A stretch of DNA of 64,000 bases from Denticeps clupeoides (taxonomy: Eukaryota > Chordata > Actinopteri > Clupeiformes > Denticipitidae), in the NCBI RefSeq assembly GCF_900700375.1, contig NC_041713.1, forward strand, positions 23,240,964 to 23,304,963, read 5' to 3'. The translations under genes and the position numbers were made by a program. Every line of letters begins with the position of its first letter. Position 1 is the first letter of the stretch. Below the pieces are notes generated by a model. That model made no database searches. It saw only the letters and a list, made by a program, of their open reading frames with translations, and was not told where the DNA came from. Positions 43,515-52,622 of the stretch are shown in pieces.

Positions 43515-43703
43515 CTGGGATGGTAGTAGCCTAGTGGGTAACACACTTGCCTATGAACCAGAAGACTACAGGTTCAAGAGTCACAGGTTCAAATCCCACT
43601 TACTACCATTGTGTCCCTGAGCAAGACACTAAATTGCTCCTGTAACTACTGATTGTAAGTCGCTCTGGATAAGAGCGTCTGATAAATGCTGTAAATGTAA
43701 TAA
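43515..43703 (+). repeat. SINE family A, full length, inside a duplicated flank
   Basis: Box A TAGCCTAGTGGGTAACACAC, box B GGTTCAAATCC (preceded by a short internal duplication GGTTCAAGAGTCACAGGTTC), and the 3' end CGCTCTGGATAAGAGCGTCT then TGCTGTAAATGTAAT. The flanks 43480-43514 and 43703-43743 are near-copies (ACAAAATAAACACTATTA). Confidence 0.88.
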
Positions 43704-43939
43704 TTTGTAAATGTAATACAAAATAAACACTATTAAACACACAATCAAACCTCTCTTATTATTATACACGCAATAATTAGTATACAATTAGTATGCAGAT
43801 ACACTATCGTACCTATTTGATGATCCTTCTGCTATAAACATTATAAATGAAGATGCCGTTGCAACACCTGCTGGAAGATTGTCGCCGTTCTCCTGGAGAA
43901 TAAAGTTGGGACTGCTTACAATAAGAACGGCGCAGTTTG

Positions 43940-44449
43940 ATTGGCTGTCACGAACCCCGCGACATCATTTGTAGTTTTATTGGCTGGTGACGTAGGACGA
44001 CGTGCGCGCGCGTCATCGCTCCGCACGCTTTGTTTTGAAGACTGTTGTTTTTGTGTCGCACGGACGCGAGTCCGGATCCCGCGGGACCTTGAGGACCGAC
44101 GCCGCCTTTATTGTCGCGCGTTAGTGGAAGGTGTCGGCGTTTTAACGTTGTTATGAACAGGACAGGTCTGCGTTTGTTTTGAACCCGCGTCTGCCTGCTG
44201 CCTGTTTTTTGGGTCCGAGGTTGGACGTCGTCTGCCGTGATCCCGTGAGGTAAATAAAATGCTGAGTCGGAGCGGTGCGTCGGTAAAGCGACGAGGATGT
44301 GCAGCATTCAGCTTGTGGCGCTTTATTTACTTCTGCCAGACACTCAGCTGCCAAGTTCGGTAAGTAGGTCAGAGCGGCGGCGCTGGACCCGGAAGCGAAT
44401 CCCGACCTTCTCATTGGCTGCCGGGAACCACGTGACTGACCGGGCCGAC
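43940..44449 (+). promoter_or_regulatory. CpG-rich promoter and 5' untranslated region of ypel3
   Basis: Strong CpG enrichment starts near 43930 with CCAAT-type words (TTTGATTGGCTG, TATTGGCTGG). A good donor (GTAAGT) at 44360 and another (GTAAAT) at 44248 suggest an untranslated first exon, but no convincing acceptor is seen before the start codon at 44450, so the transcript start may vary. Confidence 0.55.
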
Positions 44450-45573
44450 ATGGTGAAGCTGACCAAGGCCAGGACCTTCCACGCCTACCTGGACTCGTGC
44501 CACCGCAGGTACAGCTGCGTGCACTGCCGCGCCCACCTGGCCAATCACGACGACCTCATCTCCAAGGTGACGAGACAGGCCACCGCCATGTCTAGCAAAC
44601 ATTCGCCTTACTCGCACTAATGAAGTGTACTGTTGCCATCAGTCATTTCAGGGCAGCCAGGGCCGTGCGTACCTCTTCAACGCTGTGTGAGTATCCAGAA
44701 AAAAAGTCCGTAATACTGCTCAGTCAGGAGAAAATGCCTCTAAATCATACGTAAAAATGTTCGGACCCGACTCTCAGGAAAGCAGCAGAGGTTCTGACTT
44801 GTTCTGGTGGTTCTGGTTGATTTCTCAGTGTGAACGTGGCCTGTGGTCCAGCAGAGGAGAGGCTGCTGCTGACTGGACTTCATGCTGTGGCGGACATCTT
44901 CTGTGAGAGCTGCCATACCACGCTAGGATGGAAATATGTAAGGACACATGGCACCATTTAAGGGTCCCGGCATGAAATGTTCACTTTGTGACATTATGTA
45001 ACGTTAATACGAGTTCCCCCGGCCTGTCTATGGTCCTGCAGTGGCTAGAAATGGCGATAGGAGTGCTTTGGTCATTCTGCTTCACCGATCAGAGAGCGGC
45101 AGCTCAGATGGTCAGATCAGGAATTTGTTACCTCCCATTTCTTATGATTTTTTCGCCCAGAGAATTTCCCGCCCCTCCTCTAAAAAAGGAGCTCCAGTGA
45201 CCGTCATGGCTTGAAAATGTCCTCGTCCTGCCGTTGTCCTTCTCATTAGCATTTAAAGCACCAAAACGGCTCGTCCTGGGGAAATGTCATTGCGGGACTG
45301 GATTAAAGTCTGGTCATTGGTGCAAAATGTGTATGGACTGCGGACTTTCCAGTCCCTCTGGCAGAGTTCCTGCTAAATATCTCACCTCCCTCCCAGTAAA
45401 TGTTTATCAAAATGCATTTTTAACCAGCTGGAAGTGTGCCTGTGATGGTCCGGCTCACACAACCTGCTCTTCTCTGTGTTCAGGAGCAGGCGTTTGAGCT
45501 GAGCCAGAAGTACAAGGAGGGAAAGTTCATCATTGAAGTTTCCCACATGATCAAGGATAACGGGTGGGACTGA
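44450..45573 (+). CDS. ypel3: Yippee-like 3, complete
   Basis: Small nuclear and centrosomal zinc-binding protein of the Yippee family; in mammals YPEL3 is a growth-suppressing p53 target. Four exons join in phase to 119 codons plus stop: 44450-44566, 44643-44686, 44829-44937, 45484-45573. The length of 119 residues is what I recall for this protein. The zinc ligands are two CxxC pairs, CVHC and CESC, about 50 residues apart. Highly conserved blocks are [38 protein letters not shown] and [12 protein letters not shown]. The start MVKLTKART is the conserved one, although an in-frame ATG exists 51 codons upstream at 44297. Position next to mapk3 and gdpd3 fits the human 16p11.2 order. Intron 3 carries an R1 repeat. 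Confidence 0.96.
45003..45325 (+). repeat. Interspersed repeat R1, third copy, in ypel3 intron 3
   Basis: Starts TTAATACGAGTTCCCCCGGC and shares TCTATGGTCCTGCAGTGGCT and AGAGAGCGGCAGCTCAGATG with the other two copies, but stops before the ACCAACAAG end. Confidence 0.72.
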
Positions 45574-46588
45574 GCAGGGAGGAGAAACGAACTCCCGCAT
45601 GACACGACATGTCTCTGCTTGTGGCTTAGCTAACCGTAGCATTTGATGTGCATTTTTATAATGTTGCTCAAAGTCCAGAACCTGAGCGAGAGATAAAAGC
45701 ATGGTGGAATTTCATGTCCCGTGTTCTCTTGGTTCTGCTGGAATTATTTCTGTACAGACGAGAATAATAATTACAGGATTATGTTCATCTGGGACAGTTT
45801 TTAATCAACGACATGGGTTTACTGTTTGAGGGGAAAGCTGAGTAAGGATGAAGTTGAATTTTGAATATTACCAAAATTTTCATGCCACAAATTAAGTGCA
45901 AAACAATGCAGAATTTGAATGCATACAGAGTAGGTATAGATAAAGTGCAATGTATATAAGATTTATTTTGTGTGAGTGTGAGAGACTGCGAGTCGTTTTA
46001 TGAGTTGACTTTCATTTGTATGCATATAGTGAGTGAGGTTTCAACACATCCACCAGAAGAGCAGTGCTACACCCGCTGGTTTGTGCAGTTACGGACGCAT
46101 GAGTAGAGTAGATGTGTTCTGATGTGCTTATATGCAAATATACTGGCAAATCAATATGCTGTTCCTGAACTCTTCAAATTACGTGAAGTAATTCTAGTTA
46201 TTTAAAAGGATTTAATTAAAATTATTACTGTTTTTCAAATAAAATATGCAAATACAGGCTGACATTTAGCATGTATAGCAGCATTACAAATTGGTTGTAT
46301 GAAATGACTTTTGTTTTGTATGTGTTTTACTATTAAAGATTTTAGCATTAATACTCAATTCTCCTGTGTTCATTAGGATGTCAGTGCAAATAAAACTATC
46401 GCTGGTCGTCCCTAACTGACTACTCACTAAGGAATCTAGTTTCTATATTAATATTGATTGGATATTACCTTCTCAAAACTGTTGTAGGGGATCTGGGCGT
46501 TCTCTTAGATCCCTCATGTTTGATTTACACCTCGTGTCACTCTCCACAATTTCATTTGCCACCTCTGGTCTTTTCTGTCATTTTGTTC
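45574..46588 (+). other. ypel3 3' untranslated region and AT-rich intergenic DNA
   Basis: No gene. ATTAAAG at about 46334 is a possible poly(A) signal. Confidence 0.35.
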
Positions 46589-46589
46589 T

Positions 46590-46672
46590 CTGACACCTTG
46601 GTGGATTGGGATTTGAACCGGCAACCTTCTGATTACGGGGCTACTTCCTTAACCAATAGGCCACCACTGTAT
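46590..46672 (-). repeat. SINE family B, head fragment
   Basis: Antisense head with box B (GGATTTGAACCGGCAACC) and box A (CTTCCTTAACCAATAGGCCA). The body is missing. Confidence 0.7.
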
Positions 46673-46839
46673 ATAAAAATGATGTTGGGCTTGTGAAATC
46701 ACTATATAAATTACATACACTTATTTTAATTAATATTATTCATTAGACTGTTTTTTATTGATGTATTTTTTATATTTGTATATATTACATACACTTCACT
46801 TGAGAGGTGAATATGGATTTTTATTTGTTAATTCACATA

Positions 46840-47150
46840 TATCAAAAATTATTTTATGCAGATATTGTCATACAACCTAATAGATGTTTGTTCACCAAAG
46901 GTCTGGAGAACAGTACAATAATGAGTGTCTACAGCAACTGTGAAGCATGGAGGTTTCTTGCCAGTTTGAAGTGGCATTTTGATGAAAGGATACTTATTCA
47001 CAAAGAAATACCATCAGGTATGATGGATACCCAAATTTGTTCTGCAGCAGGACAACAACCCTAAACATACAGCCAATGTCATTAAGAACAATCTTCAAGA
47101 TAAAGAATAAAAAGGAATCTCGGAGATGATGGTATGATCCCACACCCCAA
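46840..47150 (+). mobile_element. Tc1 transposase 3' fragment
   Basis: Near 47040-47100 it encodes QQDNNPKHTANVIKNNLQDK, the third-acidic-residue region of Tc1 transposases, after text resembling GGLENSTIMSVYSNCEAWRF. Heavily decayed and not contiguous with the next element. Confidence 0.6.
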
Positions 47151-47191
47151 GACATTTGATCTACCTGTACTATGTTATCAAATACATACAT

Positions 47192-48102
47192 ACAGTCATG
47201 GCCAAAAGTTTTGAGAATGACACAAATACTGGTTTTCGCAAAGTTTGCTGCTTCAGTGTTTTTAATCAACTTTTGGGTCAAATCCTGACTGATGGCAACC
47301 TTTTCCTTCATAATCAGTGCTTGGAGTTTGTCAGAATTGTTTAGTTTTTATTTGAGGCTTGACCACAAGTTCTAAATTGGATTAAGTTCCTGGGAGTTTC
47401 CTGGCCATGGACCCAAAATTTTAATGTTTTGTTCCCCGAGCCACTTAGTTCTCACTTTGGCCTTATGGCACGGAGCTTCATCGTGCTTGAAAACTCACCT
47501 TTCCTCTCCGGACAATAATTTTTTCAGATGCCCCAAACAATCAGAAAGGGGCAAATGGGCAGAGAAAATGACGTTACTCCAGTCCTCAGCAGGCCAACCC
47601 CTCTACTTTTGCAGAATTTCACCCTGACCTTGATGTTTTTCTTGGAGAAGTTTTTGATGATCTGATAAATGGTTTAGGTGCAATCTTAGAAGCAGCGATA
47701 TTCTTGCCTGTGATGCCTTTTTATGCGACACAACAATGACTGCCTGTGTTTCCTTGCAGGTAACCATGGTTAACAGAGGTAGAACAATGATTTCAAGCAT
47801 CACCCTCCTTTTAAAGCACTCAGTCTGCTATTCTAACTCAGTCAGCATGACAGAATGATCTCCACCCTTGTTGCTCTTCAACACTCTTACTTGCGTTAAA
47901 GAGATGATCACTGAAATGATCTCAGCAGGGCCTTTTGTGGCATGGCTGAAATGCAGTGGAAATGTTTTTTGGGATTAAGTTCGTTTTCATGGAACTTTTC
48001 GCAACATTCTTTAGTATATGCAAATTGCCATTATAAAAAAGGAGCAAACTTTGTGAAAACCAGTATTTGTGTCATTCTCAAAACTTTTGGCCACGACTGC
48101 AC
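47192..48102 (-). mobile_element. Tc1/mariner remnant 5 with both tips
   Basis: ACAGTCATGGCCAAAAGTTT, TGAGAATGACACAAATACTG at the left is matched in reverse at the right (CAGTATTTGTGTCATTCTCA, AAACTTTTGGCCACGACTG). The interior (GGTAACCATGGTTAACAGAGG and CAATCAGAAAGGGGC) parallels remnant 4 at 27500-27900. Length about 0.9 kb, so internally deleted; no intact transposase. Confidence 0.8.
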
Positions 48103-48109
48103 ATGAGAA

Positions 48110-48335
48110 GCGGCACTGGATTTCCATTGGTTCATGAAACAGGAAGCAGAATGCAGAGCGCGGCCGGATTCAGGGGCAGAACTACATTTCCCAGCATGCC
48201 TCGCGCACTTCCGTTGACGTGTCCACAGCGAGCCGGGCCGATTTAAACTTCGGCTGCAGAAAGGCTATTTTACATCCAGATTCCAGACTCTCGGAAGAAT
48301 TCGGTCACCACTCCTAATTTTGCGTGAAGTTTACG
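48110..48335 (+). promoter_or_regulatory. Promoter region of the EHD-like gene
   Basis: Moderately CpG-rich, with ATTGG (CCAAT on the minus strand) at about 48127 and an ACTACATTTCCCAGCATGCC word at 48181, a match to the ZNF143/Staf element common at promoters. The start codon follows at 48336. Confidence 0.55.
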
Positions 48336-51300
48336 ATGTCCGGGAAAATTAAGAGTAGGAGTGCGGCGAATGCCGACCTGACTTCGGGAAGCATCTCCTG
48401 CGATGAGCGCATTTTACGGGATTGTCATCAGATGTACACCGATGGGGACAGCGGTGAGTTTAGGCCATGGCGGGTACCTGAAATGGGTCTTGGGGCGAGT
48501 GCCGGTGTTGTACCGTATTCGACCAAATCGTAGGAAGAGTGCAGTCGGATCAGCTTCTCGGATTAATAAATCCAGTTTTATTATTCAATACTTATTTGCT
48601 TTCAGTTGCTGTTGACATTATTCATTTAAGTTTTTTAGCATTGACTTTATGATATTTGTATAGCTTTATTATACCTCAACATCTTGAGCAGTTGTGGTGC
48701 AGTGGTGGCCTAGCGGTTAAGGAAGCGGCCCAAGGTGCCACTGAGGTGCCACTGAGCAAAGGACTGTCCCCACACACTGCTCCCCGGGTGCCTGTCATGG
48801 CTGCCCAATGCTCACTCAGGGTGATGGGATAAATTCAGAGGACAAATTTCGCTGTGTGCACTGTGAGCTGTGCTGCTGTGTATCACATGTGACAATCCCT
48901 CTAGGCAGGGGTCACATCACGCTGTGGACGTCTTGAAATGACTGCTTTTCCTTCCACTCCGTTTTCAGGGCTCATAACTATCGCCCAGTCCGTGGGCTTG
49001 ACCCTCTTGCCGCCACGTAAAAAGATCACCGTGCTGCTGATGGGGAATCACTCTGCGGGGAAGAGCACCTTCATTAACTGGTGAGTCGGTGACAGTGCCG
49101 CCCGGGCGCTTGCCGCTCGCTCCGCCTGACCTCTGTGCTGACCTTCGCAGGTATGTTGAGGAGCATATCCAGAGGACCGGGGTGGCCATTGAGACCCAGG
49201 GCTTCAGCTTTGTCACCAGCGGTCGGAAGAGAGAGTCCCTGACGGTGAGTGGAGCACCAGGGCTGCGGCCTTCAGCCTCGCTTCTCAACTGAAGACTTTT
49301 TATCTGTTTGTAGGGGAATGCGACCCTTCACCTCTACCCCCATTTCAAACCTTTACAAGAGTTTAAAGGTCAGTGGTATGATGGATTTATCGGTGGTTTC
49401 ACTTGGTCTTACCTTTTAATCTCCAAACCCGCAAGGCGTGGCCGAATATCTGAGCACCGAGGTCTGCACATCCCGCCAGAAGCGCTTCAGCCTGGTGACT
49501 TTTGTTGACACCCCAGGTCTTGTGGATGGGGACATGAAGTACCCCTTTGATGTAGACCAGGCCATCCTGTGGTTAGGTGTGTGTTTGGAGTTGTGTGCGT
49601 TTGCTGGTTTTCACGTTCACGCTGTGACCACCACAATCCCGCCTGTCCGTAGGTGAGCTGTGTGACCTCATCTTGGTTTTTTTTGACCCAATGGGTCAGG
49701 CTCTGTGCAAACGCACTCTGAACATCGTGGAAAAGCTCAACGAGAAGCAGGGGGACCGGCTGCGTTTCTACCTCAGCAAAGCCGATGAGGCGGGGGGCGA
49801 GTCCGACCGGCAGGTAATGGCCGACCATGCTAAACGGCGGATACGAGGATTGAAGGCTGTTCTAACACCCGCCCTCTTCTCAGAGAGTGATGATGCAGAT
49901 TGTTCAGGAACTCTGCAAGCGTCCGGGGCTCAACAAGTGTGGTTTTGATATGCCCACTATTTATGTGCCCAACCCAAACAAGGTAGAGTAACTAGTCCTA
50001 TCCCATCTTCCAAACATTATAGGAAGGGAAATATATCAGTTCACTAATTATTGTATACACACATTTCATTAAGGAACATAGTAAATAGTGTACGGTCAGG
50101 TGATAGTCGCCAATTCATGTAGCATGTGTGCCTTTTTATTACATAAATGAGTAAAGGAATATATTTTGGAAAGAAAGAATCCACAATGGTCCCTGAAGTC
50201 ACTTGAAACAGACAAAATAATCTATACATTTCGCTTTACTGAAAACAAACAAAACGAAAAATCGATTTTTCGCTGCAATCAAGCAATTCCTGAGACTCTC
50301 AGTGAGATTTCTGCTCTGGTCGACAGGTATCTTGGCCCGCTCTTGGTGAGCAAGCTTCTCTGGCTGTTTGAAGGACCCTTCCACAGACGCTCGATAGGAT
50401 TCAGATCAGGGCTCATAGACGGCTGTGCGGCCATGTCCAGGGAGGTCTCCTACAGACGCATGGAGGTGCTACTGTTGTCACGGCAACATCAAATTACTTT
50501 GAGATGGTCTTCTAGCCTTTACGTTTGAACGTGCTTGTCTATGGCTTTCTGTGGTCCATGTTCAGTGTGGAACACACCGTAAAACCAGACAGCACAGTGA
50601 CTACTTTTCATTACTGGACACCCCTTCGTTTAACTGGTCCCTATAGTCAAATTATTTTCAGTCTTTTCTAGGGGTACAGTAATTTGTCCAGTTTCATAAG
50701 TTTCTTCTTTAATATAATTCTGTTAAACCACAATTCAAAGGCAATGTCTGGTTTTCATTTGTTAAATTTTGTCAGTTCCACGTGATTTTAGTCACCATTG
50801 TGGGTTTTTCTGTCTGTAACGGAAGGGCACCAACAATCACAGTTTACCCTCCTCGGGTACATTTACATGCATGTCCATGTGCAACCCCACAAATGAAGCG
50901 TGCGCTTTGTGTGTGACTCGGTCTCTGTGTTCGCGCCCAGCCCAGTCGCTGCGTCAACCAGATCGAGGAGGTGTGTCGCACCGTCGAGAAGACCATTAAC
51001 CAGACCGTGCAGAACACGCTCAACTCTCTGGAGAAGGACTGCGAGCTGACGATCGAGGCCATCTCGGAGACCCTCAGTAATGACCGGTACTGATCCAGCC
51101 GCACGGGCAGCGTGTCCCGGACACCGTCTCTGCCGTTGTCATGAACCCCGTCCCCTGTCCCCTCCAGGCAGTGCAGGGTGGAGAACCGGCGTGCTCGGTG
51201 TAAGGGGTGTGTGTTTGGCATGCTGGGATTTATGGTTCCCTTGCTGTTGCTGGCCGTGCTGCTTCTGAGCTCCGTGTCCAGAGAGGTTATGGTGATGGCC

Positions 51301-52268
51301 CTGGGTGACAATGGCACTGACATGCTGGAGCTCTATTTGGTGAGTGTACGTGTAGAGAGCATAAAAAAAAAAAAAAAAGAAACGTCTCCCTCTATAACGC
51401 CTCTGTGACTTCTTCCTCCAGTCCCCGGCAGAGAAGGCACTTGAATCCATGTCCTCAGATGTCCAGCTGTACTGCAGTATTGGTCTTGTTCTCTTGTCTT
51501 TCATCCTCATCCTCATCGCCCGCTTCTCGTTCCGGTAAGAAATAAGCCGGATGAGCCCTGGACATTCTTTTGTGTGGGGGCCCGGCATTGGTGGCCTAGT
51601 TGTTTCAGTTCGAATCCCGAAACGCCGGGGTAACACTGAGCAAAGCGCCGTCCCCGCACACTGCTCACCAAGGGTGATGGTTACATGCAGAGGACACCTT
51701 TAATAAGCAGCAGAAAACCCACTTGTTTAAAAAGCATTTCAGACGAGTCTAACACACACACACACACACAAATAAAAAACACATTGTCTTGCACTTAACA
51801 ATTTCTGAGCATGTTCCATTCCTGACAAGTTGGGCCTTATCAGGGCTCTTAGTTTTCTAACTCACAATCTAAAGAAACCGAACGCGAATTGCTGGTGTCT
51901 TGTAAGTCGCTTTGGATAAAAGAGGCTGCCAAGTAAAGTAAAGTAAAGTGGACACATTTCACCGTGTGTGGTGCTGTTTTTCACAACGACAATCACGTCA
52001 CTATTTATTGTCTTCGTCTTTTATGCTGCTTGTTTTCATTTAGGACGAAACACACACTTTCTGGAAGACAAAAAAGACAACTGCAGGAAAAGCTGGAGTA
52101 CGTCCAAGATGTGGTGAAGAGTAAGAAGGTGGGACTTGTCCCCGCACGGGACCTGACGCCGCGATTTCTGGTGCTGCGCTCCATTACTGACGAGCCTTCT
52201 CTGTCCCACAGAAAACTCTGTATGAAGAATATCTGCGCCAGAGTGTGTGTGACCACGACCTGGCGTGA
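48336..52268 (+). CDS. EHD/dynamin-superfamily-like GTPase with two C-terminal membrane segments
   Basis: Twelve exons join in phase to 450 codons plus stop: 48336-48453, 48969-49080, 49151-49244, 49314-49368, 49436-49576, 49653-49813, 49884-49982, 50941-51086, 51168-51339, 51422-51534, 52044-52128, 52212-52268. The G domain shows a P-loop GNHSAGKST (65-73), switch 2 VDTPGLVDG (150-158) and SKAD (215-218) in place of the usual NKAD; its spacing is that of EHD proteins and sarcalumenin. There is no EH domain and no signal peptide. A helical part follows (to about residue 308), then a membrane segment (about 324-345), a 40-residue loop with an NGT glycosylation sequon, a second membrane segment (about 385-399) and a basic coiled tail. 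Such a layout recalls atlastin-type membrane-remodelling GTPases. It is not SRL or EHD1-4. Function unknown. All splice sites and frame are intact. Confidence 0.88.
48697..48905 (+). repeat. SINE family B in intron 1 of the EHD-like gene
   Basis: Head AGTGGTGGCCTAGCGGTTAA with box A is present, but box B and following text are deleted. The body CTCCCCGGGTGCCTGTCATG and GAGGACAAATTTCGCTGTGT is clear and the tail ends CACATGTGACAATC. Confidence 0.8.
50225..50620 (-). mobile_element. Tc1-like fragment in intron 7 of the EHD-like gene
   Basis: TCGATAGGATTCAGATCAGG, GCTCATAGACGG and the preceding CTTCTCTGGCTGTTTGAAGG resemble Tc1-family linker text (compare CTGGATTGGGTTCAGGTCCG at 12805). No tips were found. 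Family assignment is tentative. Confidence 0.45.
51586..52010 (+). repeat. SINE family B interrupted by an L2-like LINE tail
   Basis: SINE head and body cover 51586-51696 (GGCATTGGTGGCCTAGTTGT, GTTCGAATCCC, GAGGACAC). A 250-base plus-strand piece follows at 51697-51948 with TTGTAAGTCGCTTTGGATAA and (AGTAA)n, the same 3' end as the LINE at 22764. The SINE then resumes with GGACACATTTCACCGTGTGT. GGACAC is present on both sides and would be the target-site duplication. Confidence 0.72.
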
Positions 52269-52435
52269 CTGTGACCACGACCTGGCGTGACGCGACTTCC
52301 TGGCTGGAGGTCCAGAACTGTCACCACTCCCCCCCGTCGGGCTTTTAATGGCACTGTGTCCTGTGTCCGGACTGTACTTGTATGTGACGTAAAACGAACT
52401 TCCGTGTCTGTACTTGATTTATAATGAACGACGAT

Positions 52436-52441
52436 AATAAA
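52436..52441 (+). terminator. Poly(A) signal of the EHD-like gene
   Basis: AATAAA 168 bases after the stop, followed by GTTGTTACGTG. The next gene, rabep2, starts its CDS only 182 bases further on. Confidence 0.6.
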
Positions 52442-52469
52442 GAGTTGTTACGTGAACGCTGCGTGTAGT

Positions 52470-52622
52470 GAGCCGCGTCCCCCACACCCACCCGCGGCCA
52501 CCGCGCCCATCGCGCCCCGGTCCTCCGGCCCGGAGGAAGTTTCGTAATGTCCGTCAGGAGGGCGAGACCGGGGGACAGGAGTTTCCTGAAGTTCGTCCCC
52601 GGTACGCGCGGCGGGGAGGAAG
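52470..52622 (+). promoter_or_regulatory. CpG-rich promoter of rabep2
   Basis: Dense CpG (CCCGCGGCCACCGCGCCCAT) between the poly(A) signal of the preceding gene and the start codon. The two genes are packed head to tail in under 200 bases, so the promoter must overlap the preceding gene's 3' end. Confidence 0.6.

Noticed and set aside
48336-52268. Calling the EHD-like gene sarcalumenin (srl) or an EHD1-4 orthologue
   Set aside because: There is no signal peptide, no EH domain, a different region between P-loop and DTPG, and two C-terminal membrane segments absent from those proteins.
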